IMG/VR virus record: IMGVR_UViG_3300035698_003443
Coordinates: 1-31,195 of that record
DNA from: a virus
Length of the DNA: 31,195 bases
Direction: 5' to 3' (one strand)
Shown: positions 14,029 to 21,633 of the stretch, one piece after another
Position numbering within the stretch: position 1 is the stretch's first letter
Layout: every line of letters begins with the position of its first letter
Notes under the pieces: model-generated
Database searches by the model: none
What the model was told of the DNA's origin: nothing
Seen by the model: only the letters and a program-made list of their open reading frames with translations
Translations under genes and position numbers: made by a program

Positions 14029-15036
14029 ATGGAAAAACCATTCGAATATCAAACAATGCCTTTCCATTATAGTGAGGCTGTAATTAAAGGAGTAAAGAGA
14101 CATTTCGTAGAAGGATATGCGTCTACTATAGATCCTGATTTACAGAACGAAGTTATTACTATGGAAGGCCAGATGGATATTCTATCAGGTATTAAAGGTA
14201 GAACAATAACTATGGATATTGATCATGAAGAATGGTTTGATCTCGCAGGTGGAGTACAAAACCCAGATAATACTGAGGTATTAAAATCTCCTAAAGGGTC
14301 TCATTTACCAGTTGCTAAGATAGTTGCAGCTGAGATGAGAGACAGAGGAGTATGGGTAAAAGCTGAGATTAATAGAAACTTACCAGATTTCAATAGTGTA
14401 TGGGGAAGTATTAAAGAAGGTTTTTTACATAGTTTTAGTGTTGCGTTTTATCCTTTAAAGGCTTTCCAGAAAGCAGTTGATGGTATTACACAGAATATGA
14501 TTCAAGCATTAAATTTCGTAAACATCACATTAACAGGCCCACCGGTAAACCCAAACGCTAAGTTTGTTCCGGTGATGAAGGCAGCATTAAAAAATATGGA
14601 GGGAACTAATATGACAGAAGAAAAACCTGCAGAACCAGTCGAAGAAAAGGCTGAAGAAGTAGTAGAAGAAAAGAAAGAAGAAGTGGTAGAAGAAGTAGTA
14701 GAAGAAAAACCACAAGAAAATAAAATTGATGACGCTTCCAAGGAACTTGAAGAAAATGCAAAGAAAATGCAAGAAGAAAACGACGCTCTCAAGAAGGAAA
14801 ATGAAGAATTGAAGAAACAAACAGAAGAGAGCAAAAAGGAAGTTGAGAAAGTTGAAGAGAAGATTGAAGGCCCTATGGGACAAATTAAAGCTCTGAAAGC
14901 TGAAAACAAAATAATACAAAAAGCGAACGCTGCATTAAAAGCAGAATTAGCAAAACCAATAATGAAGGCTTCACAAGAAGAAGCCCCAAAAATGGGCAAA
15001 GTAACAGAGGATAAAAATCCTCTCGAATACATTTAA
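14029..15036 (+). CDS. Prohead protease fused to scaffold domain
   Basis: A 335-aa protein counted from ATG 14029 (GTG at 14020 is an alternative). Residues 1-180 are an HK97-type prohead protease: EGYAS near the start, catalytic His66 in DIDHEEW and Ser137 in LHSFSVAFYP. From about residue 195 the sequence becomes a highly charged Glu/Lys region and coiled coil (EENDALKKENEELKKQ), typical of scaffolds, ending with a short capsid-binding-like tail. The single gene therefore supplies both maturation protease and internal scaffold for the capsid protein encoded next. An internal start at 14611 may give scaffold alone. Confidence 0.85.
   Translation: MEKPFEYQTMPFHYSEAVIKGVKRHFVEGYASTIDPDLQNEVITMEGQMDILSGIKGRTITMDIDHEEWFDLAGGVQNPDNTEVLKSPKGSHLPVAKIVAAEMRDRGVWVKAEINRNLPDFNSVWGSIKEGFLHSFSVAFYPLKAFQKAVDGITQNMIQALNFVNITLTGPPVNPNAKFVPVMKAALKNMEGTNMTEEKPAEPVEEKAEEVVEEKKEEVVEEVVEEKPQENKIDDASKELEENAKKMQEENDALKKENEELKKQTEESKKEVEKVEEKIEGPMGQIKALKAENKIIQKANAALKAELAKPIMKASQEEAPKMGKVTEDKNPLEYI
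14598..14613 (+). promoter_or_regulatory. Internal ribosome binding site for a nested scaffold protein
   Basis: GGAGGG at 14598-14603 lies seven bases before an in-frame ATG at 14611, exactly where the protease domain ends and the scaffold begins. Starting here would give a 141-aa scaffold with the same C-terminus, like Nu3 within lambda C. Confidence 0.6.
14611..15036 (+). CDS. Nested scaffold protein (in-frame internal start)
   Basis: The product would start MTEEKPAEPVEEK and comprise only the acidic repeat-rich stretch and the coiled coil. It has the size and composition of a phage scaffolding protein. The ribosome binding site is among the strongest in the region. Its existence is inferred from the start signal and domain boundary. 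Confidence 0.5.
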   Translation: MTEEKPAEPVEEKAEEVVEEKKEEVVEEVVEEKPQENKIDDASKELEENAKKMQEENDALKKENEELKKQTEESKKEVEKVEEKIEGPMGQIKALKAENKIIQKANAALKAELAKPIMKASQEEAPKMGKVTEDKNPLEYI

Positions 15037-15054
15037 ACAAAGGAGTTGATATAT

Positions 15055-16203
15055 ATGGCAAACACAGGAAGTGCTGCAGCAAACTTTGATGAACAAAGCG
15101 CTTACCAACAATCTTTTGGAAGAATACCTTCCAAAACTTGTTACCAAAGAGCAAACATCAAATCGCTAACAGCAGGAAAAGTTGGATTTGATTCCGACAT
15201 GAGAAGCGACCTTAACAGTTCGTTTAAAGCAGGATTAAAAGCACAAAGTACCACATCAGGTGGCGCAGGAACAGCAGGATATGCAATGATTCCAGTTTAC
15301 GTTGATCCTAAAATCGTAGATCTTACAAGAAAATATACACCAATAGTTGAACTTATTCCAAGAGTAACTAATATGGGTATGTACGCAGATTTTAACCAAA
15401 TCACTGCAAAAGGTGGAGCATTCACTCAAGCAGAAGATGGCGCATTAGCAGAAACTAGTACTACATATGACAGACAAAGCGTACAGATAAAATTCCTTTA
15501 CGCTGTTGGTAGAGTAACAGGTCCTTCACAGGCAGCTCAACCAAGTTATGTTCTTATGGGTATGAACCCTGCAGGTGGAGCAACTGGTCCGTTTAACGAC
15601 GCAAGTGCACCAAACTCAATGCAACAAGAAACTATAGTAAAAGCAAGAGAATTAAGAGAACTTGAAGAAGCTCTTATCATAAACGGAAACGCTACTACAT
15701 CTACTCAAGGTGGAGCAAACGGAACAGAATATGATGGTATTGTAACTGGTCTTGGTTCAACTAATACAGTTGACAAAAATACTAGTGCAGTTGATCTAGA
15801 CGATGTAAATCTAGCAATCAGATATGCATTCGATGATGGTGGTAGACCAAATCTTGCAATTGCTTCAAGTGATGCATTTACAGACGTTCTTGGTTTAATT
15901 ACTCAAAAGATCGGGTACTTACAATCAACTACAGAAGTTGAGTGGGGATTCACAGCAATCAAGCTAAACACTATGGTAGGGCAAATGCCTCTAATACCAA
16001 GCATGTATTTGAGTAATGTCTCAGGTAGCAAAGCTATCTACTTCTTAGACTTATCAGTTTGGGAAATGAGAGTATTACAAGATATGACTTACGAAGAACT
16101 TGCAAAAACTAACGACAGCCGGAAGTTTATGTTAAAGATCTACGAGACATTAATTTGTAGAGCAAACAGCTATAATGCATCAATAACTGAGATTTCAGCT
16201 TAG
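15055..16203 (+). CDS. Major capsid protein, HK97 fold
   Basis: A 382-aa protein with AAGGAG nine bases before ATG 15055. Order after protease/scaffold, length, and motifs fit the HK97 major capsid family: an N-terminal region likely removed by the protease, then YAMIPVYVDPKIVDLTRKYT, LIPRVTNMGMYADF, the RELEEALIINGN helix and the C-terminal YETLICRANSYNASI region. It assembles the icosahedral shell. The N-terminal 75 or so residues would correspond to the delta domain or N-arm. Confidence 0.88.
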   Translation: MANTGSAAANFDEQSAYQQSFGRIPSKTCYQRANIKSLTAGKVGFDSDMRSDLNSSFKAGLKAQSTTSGGAGTAGYAMIPVYVDPKIVDLTRKYTPIVELIPRVTNMGMYADFNQITAKGGAFTQAEDGALAETSTTYDRQSVQIKFLYAVGRVTGPSQAAQPSYVLMGMNPAGGATGPFNDASAPNSMQQETIVKARELRELEEALIINGNATTSTQGGANGTEYDGIVTGLGSTNTVDKNTSAVDLDDVNLAIRYAFDDGGRPNLAIASSDAFTDVLGLITQKIGYLQSTTEVEWGFTAIKLNTMVGQMPLIPSMYLSNVSGSKAIYFLDLSVWEMRVLQDMTYEELAKTNDSRKFMLKIYETLICRANSYNASITEISA

Positions 16204-16213
16204 GTGATGTAAG

Positions 16214-16480
16214 ATGGCAACAAATACAAATTATACAGCAGAAACGTTAGCCCCACTTGGTGGAGCTAACAATTCAGGTGTCAAAGTTGGTTATGTAGTA
16301 GCAGGAGACAAGGCTGCGCAGAACGATACTTGGACTATCTCTAATGCAACTGAGATAGTACATGTTATTGCAACTTTAGACGCAACAGGTGGAGCTGAAA
16401 TTAACAGCTTTACTGGAAATGTAATTACATTAGCAAGTGCAACAGCAACTGCATGTAGTGCATTAATAATTTATAGGTGA
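16214..16480 (+). CDS. Small capsid-associated protein, 88 aa (putative decoration)
   Basis: This gene follows the capsid gene after 10 bases. It is rich in Ala, Thr, Asn and Gly and predicted all-beta. Its position and size suit a capsid decoration protein. No recognisable motif. Confidence 0.6.
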   Translation: MATNTNYTAETLAPLGGANNSGVKVGYVVAGDKAAQNDTWTISNATEIVHVIATLDATGGAEINSFTGNVITLASATATACSALIIYR

Positions 16481-16486
16481 TAAAGA

Positions 16487-16768
16487 ATGGTAGCAGCAGT
16501 TAAAACAGCAACAGCAGCAGGTGCATCAATTGGCGCAGGAGCAGCAGCATCAGCTCCAGGCGTAGTTGAAGGAATTTATACAGTTACAGTAGCAACAACT
16601 CTTGATTGGGTAGTATTAGACGATTTTGCAAAAGTACTTTACGTAGAAGGTTATGCGACAGCAACAGGTGTTGACGCAGTACCTTATGTAGATAGTACTA
16701 CTAAGAACAAAGTCTTTATTACAGGAACAGGAGCAAACACTCTAATTGTAAAAGGAACACCAGCTTAA
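16487..16768 (+). CDS. Small capsid-associated protein, 93 aa (putative decoration)
   Basis: Low-complexity Ala/Gly/Thr N-terminus (residues 1-28), then a beta-rich part (YTVTVATTLDWVVLDDFAKV). It lies between the 88-aa gene and a hairpin/poly-T terminator, so it ends the capsid transcript. The two small genes may encode partners on the capsid surface. Not recognised. Confidence 0.6.
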   Translation: MVAAVKTATAAGASIGAGAAASAPGVVEGIYTVTVATTLDWVVLDDFAKVLYVEGYATATGVDAVPYVDSTTKNKVFITGTGANTLIVKGTPA

Positions 16769-16771
16769 ATA

Positions 16772-16801
16772 GGGAGAAATCCCATTTTTTATTTTTTTTT
16801 T
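16772..16801 (+). terminator. Hairpin plus poly-T terminator after the capsid genes
   Basis: GGGA, GAAA tetraloop, TCCC, then a T tract broken by one A (16785-16801). The stem is only 4 bp but the GNRA-type loop and long T run fit a terminator. It would reduce readthrough from the highly expressed capsid gene into neck and tail genes. Confidence 0.55.
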
Positions 16802-16836
16802 AATTTTTGATTAGACACATAATGGAGGAAAAAACA

Positions 16837-17118
16837 ATGGAAAAATTTATAGGACATAAAGAAGTGATTACGAGAACAGTAGATAAACCGGCAGATGAGA
16901 ACGACAAACCATACAATATTGTACACGAGTATGATGAATGGGAAGTTTCAACTGGTGATGGTGTGAGAACAGTAAAAAGAAATAGTAGAGTAGCAATGCA
17001 TACTAAGACAACTGAATCGTATGACAAAGAAAAAAGAGTAGAAGAATACGAAGCAGCAAAGAAAGGCAAAAAAGTTGTTAAAAAAACAGAAAAGAAAATA
17101 GAAACAAGGGTTGAATAG
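16837..17118 (+). CDS. Hypothetical protein, 93 aa
   Basis: The start at 16837 is chosen because GGAGG ends eight bases before it; an in-frame ATG lies at 16822. The N-terminal half may be a small beta domain (FIGHKEVITRTVD, EYDEWEVSTGDGVRTVKR). The C-terminus is very basic (KKGKKVVKKTEKKIE). A DNA- or capsid-interacting role is possible but unproven. Not recognised. Confidence 0.6.
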   Translation: MEKFIGHKEVITRTVDKPADENDKPYNIVHEYDEWEVSTGDGVRTVKRNSRVAMHTKTTESYDKEKRVEEYEAAKKGKKVVKKTEKKIETRVE

Positions 17119-17120
17119 AG

Positions 17121-17948
17121 ATGACGTATTGTACTGCAGCAGAAGTTTACGGAGCAACCAGTTTGACTAGTAGTCAGATTGCGGAAGTCAATGTTAATAG
17201 TTTTATTAGCGCTGCAGAGAAACAAACAGATCGAAAAACCTTTACAACTTACTGGGCTTTACAAATAAATGGTACAGCTTCAGCAGGTGCAAACTCATCG
17301 CTCACAGACGACACTCAAACATGGACAGTAAACGCATATGCAAATATGTATTTATGGATATATGGAGGGACTGGTTCAGGTCAAGCACGGAAAATATTAT
17401 CAAACACCGCAACAGCTTTAACTGTGGATTCAAATTGGAGTACGAACCCCGATGATACTTCAACTTATAGGATTGTCTACACTGCCTCTGATCCTAATGT
17501 AGATGAATCTATTGATGGAACTGGTACTCCTTCATATTATCCTCCTACTTATCCAATACAAATAATACAATCCTTAACAATCAATGATACATCAGTTACT
17601 CCATCTTCACTATACGTGTATAAAGATGATGGCGAAATTAGATTATCAGATACATCAGAAAAATCATATTTTGATAGAGCTAAACCCCAATTAGTAGACA
17701 TCAATTTCTGGTATGGGGTTTATCCCTTACCAGCAGACGTACGAAGATATACAATCGTATTAGCATCATTAAGTATTTTGTCTGCTCAGATGGGTGGAAC
17801 TTACGCAACACCAAGCACTTACAGTTTACCTGAAGGCAGTGTTACTGTTGGACAGGCATATATTAACATTCGAGGTACATTTGATGTACTAATGAAAGAA
17901 AAAGCAGAACTTGAGAAAACATTAAGAAAATATCAAGCAGTAGCTTAA
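17121..17948 (+). CDS. Head-tail adaptor (connector) with inserted beta domain
   Basis: 275 aa. The ends fit an HK97 gp6-like adaptor: an N-terminal helix (MTYCTAAEVYGATSLTSSQ, SFISAAEKQTDRKT) and a C-terminal helical part (PADVRRYTIVLASLSIL, then the ALEKT-like tail). Residues about 50-120 look like an inserted beta domain (SSLTDDTQTWTVNAYANMY, GTGSGQARKILSNTATALTV, TSTYRIV), a type seen in many phage structural proteins. It would join the portal ring to the neck. First of four consecutive neck genes. Confidence 0.7.
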   Translation: MTYCTAAEVYGATSLTSSQIAEVNVNSFISAAEKQTDRKTFTTYWALQINGTASAGANSSLTDDTQTWTVNAYANMYLWIYGGTGSGQARKILSNTATALTVDSNWSTNPDDTSTYRIVYTASDPNVDESIDGTGTPSYYPPTYPIQIIQSLTINDTSVTPSSLYVYKDDGEIRLSDTSEKSYFDRAKPQLVDINFWYGVYPLPADVRRYTIVLASLSILSAQMGGTYATPSTYSLPEGSVTVGQAYINIRGTFDVLMKEKAELEKTLRKYQAVA

Positions 17949-17986
17949 GACTAAGCGGTCTATAAATATAACCAAGAGGTTGAACA

Positions 17987-18343
17987 ATGGCAATAGATTT
18001 TGATACAAACCCATTCACAGGAATGCTAACTAATTTCGCAAAGGTTGTTAGTCGTACGCCTGTAACAAAAACAACTTCTAATTATACTGGTGATGAAACA
18101 CTTACTGATGGAACACCAGAAAATATATCCGCTCCGTTTTTCCGAAAGGAAGACGATTGGGTTATGGATAAACCAGGACTTATTGATAATGCAGATGCAA
18201 TTATATTAGTATTACCCGCTCAAACTCTTAACAAAGATGATAAATTAACATATGATAGTGAAAATTATAGAGTCGACAAAGTTGTTACAAGACGATTAGG
18301 TACAACAGTATTTTACAAAGTAGGTAAATGCTTTAAGATATAA
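17987..18343 (+). CDS. Head closure (stopper) protein (putative)
   Basis: 118 aa, preceded by GAGGT. A small beta-rich protein with the layout of stopper proteins: PVTKTTSNYTGDETLTDG, AIILVLPAQTLNKDDKLTY, ENYRVDKVVTRRLG. It lies between the adaptor and the HK97 gp10-like protein, exactly the expected position. Assignment is by synteny and fold-like pattern. Confidence 0.62.
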   Translation: MAIDFDTNPFTGMLTNFAKVVSRTPVTKTTSNYTGDETLTDGTPENISAPFFRKEDDWVMDKPGLIDNADAIILVLPAQTLNKDDKLTYDSENYRVDKVVTRRLGTTVFYKVGKCFKI

Positions 18344-18344
18344 A

Positions 18345-18716
18345 ATGGCTGAGATGACTATAGCCCAGTTTAACAAGTTCAAAAAGAACTTAGTTGCTGG
18401 TATTGCTAATGACTTATCAAATGAATTGGTAAGAGCTTGCCCAGTAGATAAGGGTGGTTTAAAGGAATCAATCACAGTTGTTCCAGGAACATCAACGATT
18501 TACATATCAATGCTTGATTATGCATTATATGTTGAATTCGGAACAGCTCCTCACATTATAAGAATACGAGAGAAAAAGGTTTTATCTGATGGTAAAAACT
18601 TTTTTGGAACTGAAGTACATCATCCAGGAACAGAACCACAACCTTTCATTCGTTCAACATTAAGAAACAAACTAGGAAAGATTATTGGAGACAATATAAG
18701 GAGACATTCAAAATGA
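18345..18716 (+). CDS. HK97 gp10-like neck/tail completion protein
   Basis: 123 aa. The motif ALYVEFGTAPHII followed by HHPGTEPQPFIRSTL is the hallmark of HK97 gp10-like proteins, with the usual CPVDKGGLKESI before it. It starts one base after the upstream stop (TAAAATGGC), which implies re-initiation. It acts at the head-tail joint. Confidence 0.85.
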   Translation: MAEMTIAQFNKFKKNLVAGIANDLSNELVRACPVDKGGLKESITVVPGTSTIYISMLDYALYVEFGTAPHIIRIREKKVLSDGKNFFGTEVHHPGTEPQPFIRSTLRNKLGKIIGDNIRRHSK

Positions 18717-19366
18717 CATCATTCAGTATAATAAATGCGGAAAAGGAATTAGTTAACTTTTTAAGAAATAGCGATGTTTTTTCAATAACTATTCGAGGAG
18801 TAACTACTCAACAAGATACTGGTACTTTTACAGCTGCAGGTAGTTATACAGTAGCAACTACACCTACTACATTAAAAAATGTTAGATCAATAGTTGTTGA
18901 TGGAACAACATTAAATTATGGAGCTGATTATACATTCAGTTTTGAATCTGGATTAATAACATTTACAGTTGCTCAGACAGGCAATTATGTTATAGATTAT
19001 GATACAGGAACAGATCATATATGGCCTGATTTTCCAAGACCAGATTTGACTATTAGTAGTTTTCCAAGAATTGGTTTAGGATTTATATCAACATCAACTG
19101 AACCAGCAGGATTTGGTAATGTCGATATATCAGTACCTGATTTCACAATTATAGTATATGATAAGAAAAATGAAAATGTAAAACAATACATTTCAGATAT
19201 ACGAGATAAAGTAAAAACAGCATACAAATCATTTTACTACATTGGCAAATATGTACACGTTATCAATATTGGACCTTTACTTAAGTCCGAACGAGCAACA
19301 GGTAAGGATAAAATATTTCAAATGAATATTGACGTTAGAGGTGAATTTAATTATGAAAAGCCTTAA
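18713..19366 (+). CDS. Tail terminator-like protein with inserted beta domain
   Basis: 217 aa, overlapping the gp10-like gene by 4 bases. The N-terminal helix (NAEKELVNFLRNSD) and the C-terminal part (DFTIIVYDKKNENVKQY, VINIGPLL, FQMNIDVRGEF) suit a tail terminator that caps the tail tube. Residues about 30-100 are an insertion of beta strands (TLKNVRSIVVDGTTLNYG, YTFSFESGLITFTVAQTGNY), a repeat-like domain used in viral surface proteins. Position supports the call. Confidence 0.62.
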   Translation: MTSFSIINAEKELVNFLRNSDVFSITIRGVTTQQDTGTFTAAGSYTVATTPTTLKNVRSIVVDGTTLNYGADYTFSFESGLITFTVAQTGNYVIDYDTGTDHIWPDFPRPDLTISSFPRIGLGFISTSTEPAGFGNVDISVPDFTIIVYDKKNENVKQYISDIRDKVKTAYKSFYYIGKYVHVINIGPLLKSERATGKDKIFQMNIDVRGEFNYEKP

Positions 19367-19496
19367 ACGAGTTGAAGTATTATTAGAAAAACTAATTAAA
19401 CAAAACGATAGAACAATGAAGATATTAACTTGTGTTAATATAGTAAACATAATAACATTAGTAACATTGGTGGTTATGATATGGAAGACGATATAG
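19353..19496 (+). CDS. Small single-pass membrane protein, 47 aa
   Basis: The ORF overlaps the tail terminator gene by 14 bases, with GGTG upstream. The N-terminal 22 residues are basic and helical. Residues about 25-44 ([20 protein letters not shown]) form a membrane segment, followed by WKTI. A holin- or spanin-like role is conceivable but unsupported. Confidence 0.5.
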   Translation: MKSLKRVEVLLEKLIKQNDRTMKILTCVNIVNIITLVTLVVMIWKTI

Positions 19497-19606
19497 ATAC
19501 AGAAGATGAAATGCTTGATATTATGAAGCAAATGTTAGATTATACTAAATCAATGCATAAAGAATTAAGAGAAATTAAATGTCGATTAAGCGACAAACAA
19601 GAATAA
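19481..19606 (+). CDS. Small acidic coiled-coil protein, 41 aa
   Basis: The ORF overlaps the membrane protein gene by 16 bases. The product begins with an acidic run ([15 protein letters not shown]) and is wholly helical. It could pair with the membrane protein encoded just before. Unknown function. Confidence 0.45.
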   Translation: MEDDIDTEDEMLDIMKQMLDYTKSMHKELREIKCRLSDKQE

Positions 19607-19622
19607 GGAGGATAATTATATA

Positions 19623-20120
19623 ATGGAAAAAAGAAATCAATTAGGTCAATTTGAAAAAGGAATGATACCTCATAATAAAGGAACACGAGAATACATTATG
19701 AAAGAATGTAAAAAATGTCATAATGTGTTTACAAGACCTGATTGTAAATGTTTTAGAAAGCAAGATTTTTGTTCAAAAGCGTGTGCTACATCTTATCGAT
19801 GTAAAGGAAAAAAGAAATCATATGAAGAACGAGTTAAATTTAGTCTCGCAAAAACTAAAGAAAAAGTTTTTATTGGATTTAAATCAAATATATCAAAAAG
19901 AATACGTAATTCAGTAGAATATAAATTGTGGAGAAAAGCAGTATTTAAGAGAGATGATTATACATGTCAAGATTGTGGAAAAAGAGGTGGATATATTGAA
20001 GCACATCATCATAAACCATTTAGTTTATTTCCAGAATTACGATTTGCAATAGATAATGGCATTACGTATTGTACTAAATGTCACATAAAAAACGATACCC
20101 ACAGAGGTAGGAGGAATTAA
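19623..20120 (+). CDS. HNH homing endonuclease
   Basis: 165 aa. A NUMOD-like N-terminal segment ([17 protein letters not shown]) is followed by a finger with CKKC and CSKAC, then an HNH core: [20 protein letters not shown] and [15 protein letters not shown] lies before the ATG. It is placed between the two tiny ORFs and the tail tube gene. The AGGAGGA motif occurs both before it and right after it (20110), where it serves the tail tube gene. Probably mobile DNA in a late operon. Confidence 0.87.
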   Translation: MEKRNQLGQFEKGMIPHNKGTREYIMKECKKCHNVFTRPDCKCFRKQDFCSKACATSYRCKGKKKSYEERVKFSLAKTKEKVFIGFKSNISKRIRNSVEYKLWRKAVFKRDDYTCQDCGKRGGYIEAHHHKPFSLFPELRFAIDNGITYCTKCHIKNDTHRGRRN

Positions 20121-20122
20121 CA

Positions 20123-21058
20123 ATGGTAAATTCAGAAGTTATATCAGGTGTAGGCAGTTACTTACTATATGGAGTTGAAAGTGCATATAACACAGCAGTT
20201 ACAGCTAATTTACATTTAGGTCAAGTTACAAGCTTTAAACCTAGCATAAATAATAATCAAGTAGCAAATAGAGGATTCAAAGGTACAACTACTGGTGGAA
20301 GAAATGTTATTAAGTACACATACGGATTACTTGATGTATCACTTACTGCTGACTTTGCAGTTACAAGATGGAACTTTATGGAAGCAGTACTTGGAACAGT
20401 ATCTGGATCAGGTCCTTACGTTTATACTGAAGCAGACCTACCACCAAGTATTACATTAGGATCTAATATAGATAACGATACAACTGACCAGAATATGACT
20501 TACTCAGGAACAATAATTGATAGTTGTAGTATTAAAGCATCCGTTGGTGAAGTAGTGACTTGTAGTTTAACTATGAAAAGTGCACTACCAGTATTAAATA
20601 CAACACTTGATACAGCAGTTGCATTACCTGACGAAGAAGTATATAACTTCAGTGGAGCAACTATTGAATTACCAAGTGGCGCAGCAATTTCAAACATAAT
20701 CGATAGTGTAGATGTAAGTATAGCAAACAATTTTGAATTAATTGGTGGATTAGGTTCAAGACTTATGCAGAAAGCAGTAGCTAAAGAAAGAGATTATTCA
20801 GTTAAAGTAAGTTTAAAGTATCTTGATAATGATCTACTTACAGCAGCATTAGGAGCAACAACTCCAACTGCACAAGGAACACCAACTGAATATGCTACAT
20901 TAGTATTAACATTTGCATCAGGAACTAAAAGTTTAACAATGACATTTAGTGAAGTACCATTATCTGAATTTGCACAAATGCAAGATCTAAATAGTGTAAT
21001 TGGAGAAGATATTACATTGAATCCAAAATCATTATCTTGTTCAGATGATAGATCATAA
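20123..21058 (+). CDS. Major tail tube protein
   Basis: 311 aa. The opening (GVGSYLLYGVESAYNTAVTAN) is typical for tail tube proteins of phages and archaeal siphoviruses, and the rest is beta-rich with Thr/Ser/Ala bias. It lies after the neck genes and before the tail chaperone with its frameshift, the standard place. No sheath-like gene accompanies it, so a non-contractile tail is likely. Confidence 0.78.
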   Translation: MVNSEVISGVGSYLLYGVESAYNTAVTANLHLGQVTSFKPSINNNQVANRGFKGTTTGGRNVIKYTYGLLDVSLTADFAVTRWNFMEAVLGTVSGSGPYVYTEADLPPSITLGSNIDNDTTDQNMTYSGTIIDSCSIKASVGEVVTCSLTMKSALPVLNTTLDTAVALPDEEVYNFSGATIELPSGAAISNIIDSVDVSIANNFELIGGLGSRLMQKAVAKERDYSVKVSLKYLDNDLLTAALGATTPTAQGTPTEYATLVLTFASGTKSLTMTFSEVPLSEFAQMQDLNSVIGEDITLNPKSLSCSDDRS

Positions 21059-21072
21059 ATCGGAGGAATAAA

Positions 21073-21444
21073 ATGGCAGAAGATAAATTAGGGGAAGTAA
21101 AACCGGCTGAAGTAAAACAAGAAGGTCCAGACGTCGAATATAGAAAATTTGATAGTGAGGATATGATTAAATTAAGAAGTTTTGCAGTAGTATTAAACGA
21201 ACAAAATAAACCAGTACCTGATCTAGGTAAGATACAAAAGGTATCAATCATATTAGGTATTAAGAAATGTCCTTGGTTTCAAGATGTAATTAATGAAATG
21301 CAAGGAGTAACTGAAGCAATTTGGTCACAAAGAATGAAAGAATTTAGATTAGTTCCACCAAATAGATTGGATGAATTGTTTAAAAAATCACAAGAAATTA
21401 ACAAAATTGATACAGCTGGAGAAGAAGAATTTAGAAAAAAGTAA
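21073..21444 (+). CDS. Tail assembly chaperone, short form (G-like)
   Basis: 123 aa with GGAGG upstream. Its position between tail tube and tape measure genes matches lambda G. The N-terminus is charged (DKLGEVKPAEVKQEG), the middle has ALPHA-helical chaperone-like sequence (WFQDVINEMQGVTEAIW). The last codons, AGA AAA AAG TAA, contain a slippery heptamer that lets some ribosomes continue into the next ORF. Confidence 0.78.
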   Translation: MAEDKLGEVKPAEVKQEGPDVEYRKFDSEDMIKLRSFAVVLNEQNKPVPDLGKIQKVSIILGIKKCPWFQDVINEMQGVTEAIWSQRMKEFRLVPPNRLDELFKKSQEINKIDTAGEEEFRKK

Positions 21445-21632
21445 TATCTGTGCTTAAAAACAGAGGACACGATCAAAGAGCACGGATAGCAATTATGGAT
21501 GTTGTCCTTTGTAATGTATTAAATTGTTCAATTTCGGAAGTAAGAAAAATGACTTTAGAAGAAAGGAGGAGATTTGAAATGTTGGTTATGTCAATAAAAG
21601 AGCATGCACCAGGATTAATTTCAGCAATGTAA
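21073..21632 (+). CDS. Tail assembly chaperone, frameshifted long form (GT-like)
   Basis: A -1 slip at A AAA AAG (21435-21441) lets reading go on at GTA 21441 and gives a 186-aa fusion whose added part (VISVLKNRGHDQRARIAIMD to the end) is helical and Arg-rich. The added part has the size and location of lambda T. Its frame opens just after a TAG at 21432-21434, so only ten bases allow the shift, and they hold the slippery site. The tail tube chaperone pair is thus made in a fixed ratio. Confidence 0.78.
21435..21485 (+). promoter_or_regulatory. Programmed -1 frameshift signal
   Basis: The A AAA AAG heptamer (21435-21441) is followed by a 6-base spacer including the UAA stop and then by a stem: CTGTGCTT (21448-21455) with AGCACGG-type partner 21478-21485, 8 bp with two G-U pairs and a 22-base loop. 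Slippery site, spacer and stem all match classical -1 signals. Confidence 0.75.
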
Positions 21633-21633
21633 A

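Noticed and set aside
14502-15032. Long minus-strand ORFs rich in Phe and Ser
   Set aside because: They are the reverse of the Glu/Lys-rich scaffold coding region; the composition is a mirror artefact.
21450-21632. An independent 60-aa gene starting at GTG 21450
   Set aside because: No Shine-Dalgarno motif fits, and the slippery heptamer with its stem explains the frame better as a -1 extension of the chaperone.
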